32,970 nucleotides of DNA from Gracilibacter sp. BRH_c7a (GTDB lineage Bacteria; Bacillota; Desulfitobacteriia; Desulfitobacteriales; Syntrophobotulaceae): NCBI GenBank assembly GCA_001516055.1, contig LOEZ01000070.1:1-32970 (forward strand). The letters run 5' to 3'. How positions within the stretch are numbered: position 1 is the first letter of the stretch; the number at the start of each line of letters is the position of its first letter. Positions 23,294 through 31,474 of this stretch are shown here, piece after piece. The notes under the pieces are model-generated. The model was not told the DNA's origin. It searched no databases and saw only the letters and a list, made by a program, of their open reading frames with translations. Position numbers and translations under genes: made by a program.

Positions 23294-24190
23294 ATGATTT
23301 ACCTGGATATCACCCTAATAATTAATGCAGTGATGGATGCTTTTCTGCTCTTATTTACTGCCCATCTGTTGCGTAGAAAAGTATATCCTCTCAATCTTTG
23401 CGCAGGGGTAGTTATCGGTAGCTTACCTATTTTTGTAATAATATTCCAATATCCAATCCTTACGTTAATTTCTAAGGTACTCGTCCCTATAGGGATGGTA
23501 GCAATAACTTTAAGGAGTAAGAATTTTTGGGATTTAGCTAAAGGAATATTATATTTTAGCCTCTTGGCTGCTATCTGTGGCGGACTGTTTTATGCACTCT
23601 TAGGTTGGCTTGGTATCTCAGGAATCAATAGTTTTTATACATTTTGGATTTTACCCTTAGCTTCCCTGATATTAATTGGTGGCTATAGAATATGGGAAAA
23701 ATCATCTAAGAATAATCAATTCCTTGACAGCGTGATTTTTGATGCAGAGATTTCCTTTGAAGAAGGTAAGTCCCTTACTATTAAAGCACTTCTAGATACG
23801 GGGAATGACTTACGAGATCCCTTAACAGGAGCACCTGTCATGCTCTTGGAAGAACGAACCGCACGAGAGATATTACCAGAGAAAATCTTAGAATTCCTTC
23901 AACTTCCATGGAAGGAGAACCCTAATCCATGGTCTATTCTCTGGAAAAGTGATGAATATTATTTGCAAAAGATAGTATTCATCTCAGCTAAGGGAGTAAA
24001 TGGTCAAAGCTGGCTACTAGGTATTCGTCTTGGTAAAGTTAAAATTAGTCAAGGGGGAAGTATATGGGAAGAACAACCGATTACAGTGGCTCTTGTAGAA
24101 CAGGTACTTAATAGTGAACATAGGTTCCAAGCACTATTACACCCTGAACAAATCCAGAAACCTGTCAACAAGGAGGAGATAGCCTCATGA
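23294..24190 (+). CDS. spoIIGA: SpoIIGA, sigma-E processing protease
   Basis: An integral membrane aspartic protease of 298 residues. The N-terminal half has about five hydrophobic helices ([20 protein letters not shown] at the start matches SpoIIGA). The cytoplasmic C-terminal half holds the active-site triad D-T-G in [12 protein letters not shown], with Asp near residue 168. In B. subtilis it removes the pro-sequence of SigE in the mother cell in response to the forespore protein SpoIIR. ATG 23294 is chosen because AAAGGA lies 9-10 nt upstream and the N-terminus then matches the family. It overlaps sigE by 4 nt (ATGA), so protease and substrate are translationally coupled. Confidence 0.95.
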   Translation: MIYLDITLIINAVMDAFLLLFTAHLLRRKVYPLNLCAGVVIGSLPIFVIIFQYPILTLISKVLVPIGMVAITLRSKNFWDLAKGILYFSLLAAICGGLFYALLGWLGISGINSFYTFWILPLASLILIGGYRIWEKSSKNNQFLDSVIFDAEISFEEGKSLTIKALLDTGNDLRDPLTGAPVMLLEERTAREILPEKILEFLQLPWKENPNPWSILWKSDEYYLQKIVFISAKGVNGQSWLLGIRLGKVKISQGGSIWEEQPITVALVEQVLNSEHRFQALLHPEQIQKPVNKEEIAS

Positions 24191-24912
24191 GTGAATTTAA
24201 AAAGCTTACCTACATAATAAAAAAAATAATTTCGTTTCTACTCCTAAAATTCTATAGAGTAAGAGAAATCTTTTATGTAGGCAGTAGTGAAGCACTGCCA
24301 CCGCCTTTAAGTCTTGATGAAGAAGAGTTCTTAATTAATCGCCTGGAGCACGGTGATTATTCGGTCAAAGACACTTTGATAGAACGCAATCTTCGACTCG
24401 TTGTATATATTTCTCGCAAGTTTGAGAACACTGGAATCGGGATTGAAGATTTGGTCTCCATCGGAACAATTGGCCTTATAAAGGCTGTGAACACTTTTGA
24501 TCCTGTCAAGAAAATTAAACTGGCAACTTATGCTTCACGCTGTATCGAGAATGAAATACTTATGTATTTACGCAGGAATAATAAGATTAGATCAGAAGTT
24601 TCTTTGGATGAACCCTTGAATATTGATTGGGATGGTAATGAACTCCTGCTTTCTGATGTGCTGGGGACTGAGAATGATATTATTTCTAGACCAATTGAGG
24701 AAGAGGTAGATAGACAACTTTTATCCCAGGCTATGGCTAATCTTACTGATAGAGAAAAACTGATAATGGAATTAAGATTCGGGATGGGCGGGGTAGACGA
24801 AAAAACCCAAAAAGAAGTTGCCGATCGTTTAGGGATTTCTCAATCATACATCTCCAGGTTAGAAAAGAGGATTATTAGGCGCTTAAGGAAAGAATTTGTT
24901 CGCTTAGAATAA
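24187..24912 (+). CDS. sigE: RNA polymerase sporulation sigma factor SigE (pro-form)
   Basis: A sigma-70 family factor of 241 residues that directs early mother-cell transcription. An N-terminal hydrophobic and basic pro-sequence (~1-29, ending near [13 protein letters not shown]) precedes region 2 ([56 protein letters not shown]) and region 4 ([22 protein letters not shown]). The SEALPPPL junction matches the processing region of B. subtilis pro-SigE, the expected target of SpoIIGA. The ATG lies in the ATGA overlap with spoIIGA. Confidence 0.97.
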   Translation: MSEFKKLTYIIKKIISFLLLKFYRVREIFYVGSSEALPPPLSLDEEEFLINRLEHGDYSVKDTLIERNLRLVVYISRKFENTGIGIEDLVSIGTIGLIKAVNTFDPVKKIKLATYASRCIENEILMYLRRNNKIRSEVSLDEPLNIDWDGNELLLSDVLGTENDIISRPIEEEVDRQLLSQAMANLTDREKLIMELRFGMGGVDEKTQKEVADRLGISQSYISRLEKRIIRRLRKEFVRLE

Positions 24913-24930
24913 GCAAAAGATCCAATATTG

Positions 24931-24959
24931 GAATAACTTGTCTTGAGACAGGGAATACT
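24931..24959 (+). promoter_or_regulatory. putative sigma-F/sigma-G-type promoter of sigG
   Basis: GAATA (24931-24935), then 15 nt, then GGGAATACT (24951-24959) fits the forespore consensus (GHATA, about 15-16 nt, GGnnAnAnT). In B. subtilis, sigG is switched on by sigma-F in the forespore from a promoter in this very gap. The candidate is about 35 nt before the sigG start. Confidence 0.5.
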
Positions 24960-24994
24960 CTCCAGAGAAACAACCACATGGAGGGTATTTCACA

Positions 24995-25768
24995 ATGGTA
25001 TTAAACAAAGTAGAGATATGTGGAGTTAACACTTCCAAGCTACCCGTCTTAAGTGGTACTAAGATGAAACAATTATTCATAACACTTCAAGCTGGTGAGT
25101 TAAGTGCCAGAGAAGAACTTGTGAGAGGAAATCTTCGTTTGGTTCTAAGTGTGATTCAGAGGTTTAGTAACAGAGGAGAACATGTAGATGATCTGTTCCA
25201 AGTAGGTTGTATAGGTCTGATGAAGGCTATAGACAATTTTGATTTGGGACAGAATGTTAAGTTCTCTACTTATGCGGTTCCTATGATAATCGGAGAGATA
25301 AGACGTTATTTACGAGATAATAATCCTATCAGGGTTAGCAGATCCCTGCGAGATATTGCTTATAAAGCACTGCAAATCAGAGATAAACTAGCTGTAGAGT
25401 GCTCACGTGAACCAACTATTACTGAGATTGCTGCTAAACTTGAAATTCCTCATGAAGATGTAATATTTGCCTTGGATGCTATTCAGGAGCCTGTTTCTTT
25501 ATTTGAACCCATTTATCATGATGGTGGAGATCCCATCTTCGTTATGGACCAGATAGGGGATGATAAGCAATCTGATAAATTATGGCTGGAGTCAATCGCT
25601 ATCCACGAAGGAATGGGTAAATTAGGGGAACGGGAGAAAAAGATTGTTTCTTTAAGATTTTTCCAAGGAAAGACCCAGATGGAAGTAGCTGAAGAAATTG
25701 GTATCTCCCAGGCCCAAGTCTCTCGCCTAGAGAAGGCAGCTCTCAAGCACATGCGCAAACACGTGTAA
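24995..25768 (+). CDS. sigG: late forespore sigma factor SigG
   Basis: A sigma-70 family factor of 257 residues, nearly the length of B. subtilis SigG. Its N-terminus (NKVEICGVNTSKLPVL) is diagnostic for SigG. Region 2 includes GNLRLVLSVIQRFSNRGE, DDLFQVGCIGLMKAIDNFD and FSTYAVPMIIGEIRRYLRD; region 3 includes PIRVSRSLRDIAYKAL; region 4 includes FFQGKTQMEVAEEIGISQAQVSRLEKAA. It drives late forespore genes after engulfment. TGGAGG lies about 10 nt before ATG 24995. An 82-nt gap with a likely forespore promoter separates it from sigE. Confidence 0.97.
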   Translation: MVLNKVEICGVNTSKLPVLSGTKMKQLFITLQAGELSAREELVRGNLRLVLSVIQRFSNRGEHVDDLFQVGCIGLMKAIDNFDLGQNVKFSTYAVPMIIGEIRRYLRDNNPIRVSRSLRDIAYKALQIRDKLAVECSREPTITEIAAKLEIPHEDVIFALDAIQEPVSLFEPIYHDGGDPIFVMDQIGDDKQSDKLWLESIAIHEGMGKLGEREKKIVSLRFFQGKTQMEVAEEIGISQAQVSRLEKAALKHMRKHV

Positions 25769-25859
25769 GTGATGCAAAGTCAGAGATTAACATTTTAGAT
25801 ATTCGTACATTGCATATCTAATTACCTATAAAAATCTGACGGATAGATTCATTATTATC

Positions 25860-25893
25860 AGACCTCCTCATATTATGTAGGGAGAGGAGGTCT
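25860..25893 (+). promoter_or_regulatory. hairpin enclosing the ylmC Shine-Dalgarno
   Basis: AGACCTCCTC (25860-25869) pairs perfectly with GAGGAGGTCT (25884-25893) around a 14-nt loop. The 3' arm holds GGAGG, the SD for the ATG at 25899, and its partner CCTCC is an anti-SD sequence. In this RNA the ribosome binding site is fully base-paired. The T tract is short (TTT), so translational masking is more likely than termination. Confidence 0.7.
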
Positions 25894-25898
25894 TTACT

Positions 25899-26147
25899 AT
25901 GAGAGTCTCCGAATTACGGTTACTGGATATTATCAACATCGAGGATGGAAGACGCTTAGGTCCAATGATTGACTTAGATCTTGATCTGGAGAAGGGCTTT
26001 ATAAAAGGGATAGTAATTCTCGTAGCTTCAAGAGGTAAAGGTTTCTTTGGTGGCGGAAGAGATAATGATGTATTCATACCTTGGGATAAGGTGATAAAGA
26101 TTGGGGTAGATGTCATCCTGGTTGATGGCAGAGAAATTAAACTTTGA
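25899..26147 (+). CDS. ylmC: YlmC/YmxH family sporulation-associated protein
   Basis: An 82-residue PRC-barrel-like protein (MRVSELRLLDIINIEDGRRLG; GGGRDNDVFIPWDKVIKIG; VILVDGREI). Members of the YlmC/YmxH family are conserved in endospore formers, often next to sigG and the ylm genes, and no enzymatic role is known. The length is normal. The start follows the hairpin-enclosed GGAGG described above, so its translation may be conditional. A T-rich inverted repeat follows the gene. Confidence 0.88.
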   Translation: MRVSELRLLDIINIEDGRRLGPMIDLDLDLEKGFIKGIVILVASRGKGFFGGGRDNDVFIPWDKVIKIGVDVILVDGREIKL

Positions 26148-26172
26148 TTAATTTTCGGTTAATATTAAAAAA

Positions 26173-26224
26173 AAAATTAGTTTTTACGATATTATAAATA
26201 TAATAGAGATAAAAACTAGTTTTT
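26173..26224 (+). terminator. AT-rich, possibly bidirectional terminator after ylmC
   Basis: AAAATTAGTTTTTA (26173-26186) pairs with TAAAAACTAGTTTT (26210-26223) over 14 bp with one G-U pair, flanked by an A run upstream and T residues downstream. The loop is about 23 nt. It probably ends the ylmC transcript, though its low GC content makes the strength uncertain. Confidence 0.6.
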
Positions 26225-26281
26225 ATGATATTAATAGATAAGAATATTACTTTAGTAACAATCTCAAATGAGGTAGGCTTA

Positions 26282-27085
26282 ATGAAATGGACTTGGAAAA
26301 CGGGTAAGAAGCTTTTATACTTAACAATCCCTGAATGGTTGGAGCAAGGAGTCACAGTAGGATTCTCTACCAGAGGAGGAGGGGAAAGCAAAGAACCTTA
26401 CTTAGCTCTAAATTTGGCTTTGCATGTAAATGATAATGAAGAAGATGTTCTCAGAAATAGAAATATTTTTCTTGCAGAATTTGATATGGAAAGCGAAAAT
26501 TGTGTTACAGCCCAACAGGTACATGGAACAGAAATAAATATAGTGCTGAATAAGGATAAGGGCCGTGGGATGAAAGACATAGCTACGGCTTTTTCTCAAT
26601 GTGATGGCTTGCTTACTCAAGAGAGTATAGGTATGCTAAGTTTTTATGCAGATTGTGTACCTCTTTATTTCTTCAACCCAGAGATTGGGATTGTAGGGAT
26701 TGCCCATGCTGGCTGGAAGGGTACAGCTAACAAGATTGCCTCTAAGGCCATCCAGGAAATCAAATTAGCCGGAGGATTAGTTGAGGACACTCTAGTAGGG
26801 ATTGGACCTTGTATAAAAGAATGCTGTTACGAGGTAGATGTTAATGTAGCTTCATTTTTTAAGAGCTTTCATAACCCTCACATCTTGCAACAACACCAAG
26901 ATAAATATAAATTGAATTTGGCTGAAGCGAATAAAGAAGTGCTTATTTCTGAAGGTGTACCTAATGAAAACATCGTAATTTCTGATCTTTGCACAGCCTG
27001 TAATCCTAACTTATTCTTCTCTTATAGAAGAGATGGGCTCACAGGGAGGATGGGAGCGTTTATTCGGAAGAGGAAGGAGTTTTAA
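26282..27085 (+). CDS. pgeF: PgeF/YlmD purine nucleoside phosphorylase (multicopper polyphenol oxidase family)
   Basis: A 267-residue protein of the YfiH/YlmD/LACC1 family, long annotated as laccase. Members act as purine nucleoside phosphorylases or adenosine deaminases, and the E. coli protein (PgeF) also corrects misincorporated L-Ser in muropeptide precursors. The zinc/active-site motifs are visible: VGFSTRGGG, QQVHGTEI, ADCVPLYFF, HAGWKGTANKI and GPCIKECCYEV. ATG 26282 is preferred because TGAGGT lies about 8 nt upstream; an in-frame ATG at 26225 abuts the terminator and has no SD. The next gene begins 3 nt after its stop, so it is probably co-transcribed with the two-component system. 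Confidence 0.92.
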   Translation: MKWTWKTGKKLLYLTIPEWLEQGVTVGFSTRGGGESKEPYLALNLALHVNDNEEDVLRNRNIFLAEFDMESENCVTAQQVHGTEINIVLNKDKGRGMKDIATAFSQCDGLLTQESIGMLSFYADCVPLYFFNPEIGIVGIAHAGWKGTANKIASKAIQEIKLAGGLVEDTLVGIGPCIKECCYEVDVNVASFFKSFHNPHILQQHQDKYKLNLAEANKEVLISEGVPNENIVISDLCTACNPNLFFSYRRDGLTGRMGAFIRKRKEF

Positions 27086-27087
27086 AG

Positions 27088-27780
27088 ATGGAATCTATCC
27101 TTATAGTCGATGATGAGGTCGCTATTAGAGAATTGCTGAAATACAATCTGGAAAAAGAAGGGTATAAAACTACCAGTGCCGCAGATGGGGAACAAGCTCT
27201 AAACTTTATGAATAAAAACAAATATGATCTTGTTATTCTTGATTTGATGCTTCCAGGAATAAATGGCTTGGAAGTATGTCGTAAGATGCGTCAGGATCCT
27301 TCTTTAGCTAGGATTCCCATAATAATGTTAACAGCCAAAGGAGAAGAGATAGATAAAGTAGTCGGACTGGAATTAGGTGCTGACGATTATGTCACCAAGC
27401 CCTTTGGAGTCAGAGAATTAATTGCACGTATCAAAGTTCGATTACGAAGGACAAGCCTTGATCAAGACGAAAATATTATTGTTAAAGGAGATTTAGTTAT
27501 CGACTTGAACTCATTTAGCATCAGAGTAAGAGATGAGGAAGTAGATTTCACACCCAAAGAATTTGAACTGTTACGTTTATTGGCTACTCATCCTGGAAAA
27601 GTTTATAACAGGGACGACTTACTGGAAAAAATATGGGGATATGAATATCCTGGGGATACGCGTACAGTGGATGTCCATGTCCGACATTTACGTCAAAAGA
27701 TTGAAAAGGATCCTTCTAATCCGGAATACATAGAGACCTTACGAGGAATTGGATATAGGTTCCAAGGAAAGTCATTATGA
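27088..27780 (+). CDS. PhoP/PhoB-type response regulator
   Basis: An OmpR/PhoB-family response regulator of 230 residues. The receiver domain (1-120) has the acidic pair in IVDDEVAI, the phospho-acceptor Asp52 in VILDLMLPGING, the switch Thr in MLTAKG, and Lys in TKPFGVREL. The winged-helix DNA-binding domain (~130-225) has FTPKEFELLRLL and TVDVHVRHLRQKIE...YIETLRGIGYRF. It resembles PhoP, WalR and similar regulators, but the regulon cannot be identified here. It begins 3 nt after pgeF and overlaps the kinase gene by 4 nt (ATGA). Confidence 0.93.
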   Translation: MESILIVDDEVAIRELLKYNLEKEGYKTTSAADGEQALNFMNKNKYDLVILDLMLPGINGLEVCRKMRQDPSLARIPIIMLTAKGEEIDKVVGLELGADDYVTKPFGVRELIARIKVRLRRTSLDQDENIIVKGDLVIDLNSFSIRVRDEEVDFTPKEFELLRLLATHPGKVYNRDDLLEKIWGYEYPGDTRTVDVHVRHLRQKIEKDPSNPEYIETLRGIGYRFQGKSL

Positions 27781-29150
27781 ATATCAGAGCCAAATTAACT
27801 ATTATTGCTATTCTTTTAGCAAGTGCGTCTTTTGTTCTCTTTTATCTAATTAATAGATACGAGTTAACTGGAGTGTATTATGGCTGGGAACTCCTCATTC
27901 CTCTTGTCCTTTTTTCGGGGATGATAATGTATCTATACGCAGATAAACTTGCTAAGAGGATGGATGGTATCAACACCAAAATAGGAATGATCGTCAAAGG
28001 TCATTATAAGTTTGAGATTTCTCCTTTAGAAAAAGATGAACTGGGGAAAATCGAAAATGAGTTAAACCAATTAGCTAAACACAACCAAGGAATAATCAAG
28101 AGGGAGAAACAAGAGGCTATTACGATTCAAACCATTCTTTCAGGCATTAAAGAAGGAGTAATCCTGCTTGATCGCCTAGGAAAAATAATTCTAGTTAACT
28201 CCGCCATCGAAGAGATGTTTGGGAGAAATCAAAAGATGCTTGAGAATAAACCTCTAATGAGCTTATTAAGAAACCATGACTTGGAATTATTAATTGAATC
28301 AGCACTTAAGGACAAACAGAAAAGTAAGCTTGAGCTACCCTTTCGTGAAAGAATCTTTAGCGTTTGGGTAAGTGTACTTGATGAGGAGGATTTTGCAGTA
28401 AGGTCAGTACTTGTTTTTCGGGATGTCACGGAATTACGTAGGTTAGAAAGGCTAAGAACAGAGTTCGTAGCGAATGTTTCTCACGAACTTATGACTCCTC
28501 TTACTTCGATAAAAGGTTTTGTCGAAACTTTGATAGATGGTGCAGGGGATGATAAGGAAGTCAGAGATCGGTTTTTGAAAGTTATTCAAAAGGAGAGTCT
28601 TCGGCTTCAAGGAATCATTGATGATCTGCTAGCCTTGTCAAGGATTGAGAGTAAACCACAGAAGGAATCAAAGAATAGATCAAAGCGTTTTAGTTTTGTC
28701 CAGAATGCTTATGAAAAGATAAAACCGGTGATTGAATCTTATGCTCAGGCCAAAGGGTTAAATATAGAAGTTCAAATACCTGCTGATTTACCATATGTAT
28801 TCATCAGCGAAGATCTCTTAAGTCAAGTATTGCTTAATTTAATGGAAAATGCGATTAAATATACCTCAGAAGGCCAGATTAAGTTAAATTGTTTAGCAGG
28901 AGAAAAGAATGTTATAGTAGAAATAAGTGATACTGGCTGTGGAATTCCTCAAGAGAGCCAGGCTAGAATATTTGAAAGATTTTACAGAGTAGATAAAGCC
29001 CGTTCCCGAGATATTGGGGGTACAGGGTTAGGACTAAGCATTGTTAAACATATCATTGAGGGTAGCGGAGGGAGTATAGAAGTTTCTTCAGAAATAGGTG
29101 AAGGGACTACCTTTAGATGCTATTTACCATGCACTTTGGAGGTATCTTAG
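27777..29150 (+). CDS. PhoR-type sensor histidine kinase
   Basis: A membrane histidine kinase of 457 residues. Two helices (~5-26 and ~37-56) are joined by only about 10 residues, so there is no real extracytoplasmic sensor domain. A HAMP-like linker, a PAS domain (~118-215, GIKEGVILLDRLGKIILVNSA), the HisKA domain with His236 in VSHELMTPLTSIKGF, and the ATPase domain follow (N box NLMENAIKYT; G boxes DTGCGIP and GGTGLGLSIV). The Arg usual after HEL in this motif is replaced by Met239. The layout matches PhoR/PnpS-type kinases with minimal external loops, so the signal may be membrane-borne or cytoplasmic. It overlaps its response regulator gene. Confidence 0.92.
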   Translation: MNIRAKLTIIAILLASASFVLFYLINRYELTGVYYGWELLIPLVLFSGMIMYLYADKLAKRMDGINTKIGMIVKGHYKFEISPLEKDELGKIENELNQLAKHNQGIIKREKQEAITIQTILSGIKEGVILLDRLGKIILVNSAIEEMFGRNQKMLENKPLMSLLRNHDLELLIESALKDKQKSKLELPFRERIFSVWVSVLDEEDFAVRSVLVFRDVTELRRLERLRTEFVANVSHELMTPLTSIKGFVETLIDGAGDDKEVRDRFLKVIQKESLRLQGIIDDLLALSRIESKPQKESKNRSKRFSFVQNAYEKIKPVIESYAQAKGLNIEVQIPADLPYVFISEDLLSQVLLNLMENAIKYTSEGQIKLNCLAGEKNVIVEISDTGCGIPQESQARIFERFYRVDKARSRDIGGTGLGLSIVKHIIEGSGGSIEVSSEIGEGTTFRCYLPCTLEVS

Positions 29151-29155
29151 AATTA

Positions 29156-30064
29156 ATGCCTAAGACAGCAAGGAGAAGACCAAGCTTTTTAGTGATATTA
29201 GGAATACTATTTTTTCTAGTCTTAATTTTATGGAATTTTAGGGCTAATATATTTTTTGGCGGATATGATATAGTAGCTGCCCAACAAGGATTAGTTAAAC
29301 ACGAGAAAATTGTTGAGGTTGTTTTTGCTAATACAGAGTCTGTCTTGACCGCACCGGCCGAGGGTCAAGTAATCCTTCCTCAAGAGGAAGGACGTAGGTT
29401 TGCTCGTGGAGAAGTAATCGCCAAAATAATACCCACTGGAGTTGATCATGGCGATACGAAAGAAGAGATCACTTTGCAGGCACCGAATGCTGGTTTGTTT
29501 TATGCAAGTTATGATAATTTGGAACATATTATTACGCCTGAAAACTTGATGAATATGGACTTAAATGGGCTGCTTACCCAGATTTCAAATACCGTTACTT
29601 TTTCTATAGATCAAAATGTTCCAGTCAGTAAACATTCCCCTATAGGTAAAATAGTAAATAATCTTTATCCAACTTGGATGTTTGTACATCTTGACAATAG
29701 TGCGGAGATGGTTAAGGATGATACAATAAGAGTTATTGTTGGAGATTATGAATATAATGGAACGGTTATGAAGGTTGTTCAGCAACCCCAAGGAGCAATA
29801 ATTAGGTTTACCCAATATGTTAGAGGTTCAACAGAAGCGCGAACCGGAGCTGTTACTTGGATTGTTAAATCTCCGACTAGAGGTATGGTTGTTCCATCCA
29901 GTGCCCTTGCTATTCAAGGTGAAGAGCAAGGTGTCTATGTGGCTGAAGAAGGGTTGATTCGTTTTAGGTCAGTTAAAGTTTTGGATGACAATGGAACTTT
30001 TGCTAATGTTCAGGGAATTCGTGAAGGTGATAAAGTCATAAGTAATCCTAAGCAAAAAGTATAA
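29156..30064 (+). CDS. HlyD-like membrane-anchored adaptor protein
   Basis: A protein of 302 residues with a basic N-terminus and one membrane helix (~9-28, SFLVILGILFFLVLILW). The extracytoplasmic part has a biotinyl-lipoyl-like hairpin (residues ~55-100: VLTAPAEGQVILPQEEG, RGEVIAKIIP), a central beta domain, and a C-terminal barrel (VVPSSALAIQGEEQGVYVAEEG) as in HlyD/RND periplasmic adaptors. Classical adaptors link an exporter to an outer membrane pore, but no transporter gene is nearby. It follows the histidine kinase by 5 nt and is probably in the same operon. ATG 29156 is 13 nt after GGAGG, a rather long spacing. The role is unknown; a wall- or septum-related membrane function is a guess from context. 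Confidence 0.75.
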   Translation: MPKTARRRPSFLVILGILFFLVLILWNFRANIFFGGYDIVAAQQGLVKHEKIVEVVFANTESVLTAPAEGQVILPQEEGRRFARGEVIAKIIPTGVDHGDTKEEITLQAPNAGLFYASYDNLEHIITPENLMNMDLNGLLTQISNTVTFSIDQNVPVSKHSPIGKIVNNLYPTWMFVHLDNSAEMVKDDTIRVIVGDYEYNGTVMKVVQQPQGAIIRFTQYVRGSTEARTGAVTWIVKSPTRGMVVPSSALAIQGEEQGVYVAEEGLIRFRSVKVLDDNGTFANVQGIREGDKVISNPKQKV

Positions 30065-30143
30065 ATTAAACCTTTATCAGAGAGATTTTGTTATATTCAC
30101 TGTTAATGTGTCATAGATGCGGGATATTTCATATAAATAAATT

Positions 30144-30171
30144 TTGCTAAAGCAGGTAATTAAGGTAAAAT
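30144..30171 (+). promoter_or_regulatory. putative promoter of yggS
   Basis: TTGCTA (30144-30149) and TAAAAT (30166-30171) are separated by 16 nt in the 138-nt gap before yggS. It would give the yggS-sepF-yggT-ylmH genes their own transcript. I see no terminator after the HlyD-like gene. Confidence 0.5.
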
Positions 30172-30202
30172 GTAGAAGATAATAGTGACACAGGAGTAAA
30201 TA

Positions 30203-30883
30203 ATGAACGTCGAAACAAATATTAAAGATGTATTGATACGAATAAAAGCAGCAGCGGAAAGAACCGACCGCGAAGCCAGTAATATTCAACTTGTTGTTGT
30301 TTCCAAAAATGTATCTTTGGAAAAAATAGAAGAAGCTTATAAAGCAGGGCAGAAAAACTTTGGAGAGAATAGAGTTCAGGAATGGATGCAAAAGCATAGC
30401 TTGCTGCCCGGAAATTGTGAGTGGCATATTATTGGCAGGTTGCAAACAAATAAGATCAAATATTTAAATGAAAGAGTTACTCTTATCCATTCGCTTGACA
30501 GGTTTTCCTTGTTAGAGAAGCTAAATAGTGAGGGAGAAAAAAACCAAATTATTTGGCCGACCTTAGTCCAGGTTAATGTTGCGCGAGATCAGGCTAAAGC
30601 AGGATTAGAAATAGAAGAGGTTAAAGATTTCTTATTGTCAGCAAAAGACTTTCCATACGTCAGAGTTTCAGGACTAATGACCATAGGTGCGCTCAAAGCT
30701 GAACCAGAAGAAACAAGAGGTTATTTCAGAAAACTCCGCGAGCTTAGAGATAATCTACTCCGACAGGGAGTAGGGAATGAGGAAGAGCTGAAACACCTCT
30801 CTATGGGGATGAGCCAAGATTATGAACTAGCTGTTGAAGAAGGTGCAACTATAGTGCGAATAGGCAGCAAAATATTTGGGTAA
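30203..30883 (+). CDS. yggS: YggS/YlmE pyridoxal phosphate homeostasis protein
   Basis: A PLP-binding protein of 226 residues of the YggS/PROSC family, a TIM barrel resembling the N-terminal domain of alanine racemase but without racemase activity. It maintains PLP and amino-acid homeostasis. The PLP Lys is Lys35 in LVVVSKNV; other signatures are FGENRVQEW, WHIIGRLQTNK, SGLMTIGA, and LSMGMSQDYELAVEEGATIVRIGSKIFG. ACAGGAG precedes the ATG. The ylmE-sepF-yggT-ylmH order is the standard Firmicute one. Confidence 0.96.
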   Translation: MNVETNIKDVLIRIKAAAERTDREASNIQLVVVSKNVSLEKIEEAYKAGQKNFGENRVQEWMQKHSLLPGNCEWHIIGRLQTNKIKYLNERVTLIHSLDRFSLLEKLNSEGEKNQIIWPTLVQVNVARDQAKAGLEIEEVKDFLLSAKDFPYVRVSGLMTIGALKAEPEETRGYFRKLRELRDNLLRQGVGNEEELKHLSMGMSQDYELAVEEGATIVRIGSKIFG

Positions 30884-30922
30884 TGTTATCTCTACAAACT
30901 AAATAGATACGGGGGGAGAAAA

Positions 30923-31453
30923 TTGGCTGGATTGTTCGATAAGTTTATTGGAATTATGGGTTTCGGTGATGATGAAAATGAAGAAGAATATGGAAACAAC
31001 GAATTAGAAGAAGCTTATACCCCAAGAGGAGAAAACTACCGAAACAATAGGGAGGATGTCCTAAGAGAACCTCTGCCTAAAGAAAACTTCTCTAGGGACT
31101 TGGCGTTTAGAGAGAATTCCTCCAAAAAGAAATCAGCCTCTGTTGTGAGTATTCATACTCAGAAACAAGTAAGGGTAATAGTAGTAGAACCAGTGTCTTT
31201 CGAAGAAGCACAGGGGATTGCCGAACATTTGAAAGCAAGAAAATCAGTTATTCTTAATCTGGAAAAAACCGGGGAAAATCTCTGTCAGAGAATAGTAGAT
31301 TTTATTAGCGGGACAACCTATGCTTTAGGCGGAAATATGCAAAAAGTGGGTAACGGAATATTTTTGTTTGTTCCTAACAATGTTGATATCAGTGGTGAAC
31401 TGAATTTCAGAACGAACGAGAGAGATATTCTCTGGCCAAAAATTAATAATTAA
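30923..31453 (+). CDS. sepF: SepF cell division protein
   Basis: A SepF family protein of 176 residues. The N-terminal amphipathic membrane-binding segment is GLFDKFIGIMGF, followed by an acidic, disordered linker (~15-75) and the C-terminal SepF domain (~85-170: VRVIVVEPVSFEEAQGIAEHL, SVILNLEKTG, RIVDFISGTTYALGGNMQKVG). SepF polymerises into rings, binds the FtsZ C-terminal peptide and tethers the Z ring to the membrane. The start is TTG 30923 behind GGGGGGAG. Since ftsA is missing from this neighbourhood, SepF may be an important FtsZ tether in this organism. Confidence 0.95.
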   Translation: MAGLFDKFIGIMGFGDDENEEEYGNNELEEAYTPRGENYRNNREDVLREPLPKENFSRDLAFRENSSKKKSASVVSIHTQKQVRVIVVEPVSFEEAQGIAEHLKARKSVILNLEKTGENLCQRIVDFISGTTYALGGNMQKVGNGIFLFVPNNVDISGELNFRTNERDILWPKINN

Positions 31454-31474
31454 TTACATACATCTAGGGAGGTA

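Noticed and set aside
26225-26281. Longer pgeF start at ATG 26225
   Set aside because: It directly abuts a terminator-like inverted repeat and has no SD; ATG 26282 has TGAGGT and a family-like N-terminus.
30077-30445. 122-codon antisense frame over the yggS promoter and start
   Set aside because: The translation is rich in Phe, Tyr and Cys with no recognisable domain, and it runs through the coding sequence of yggS.
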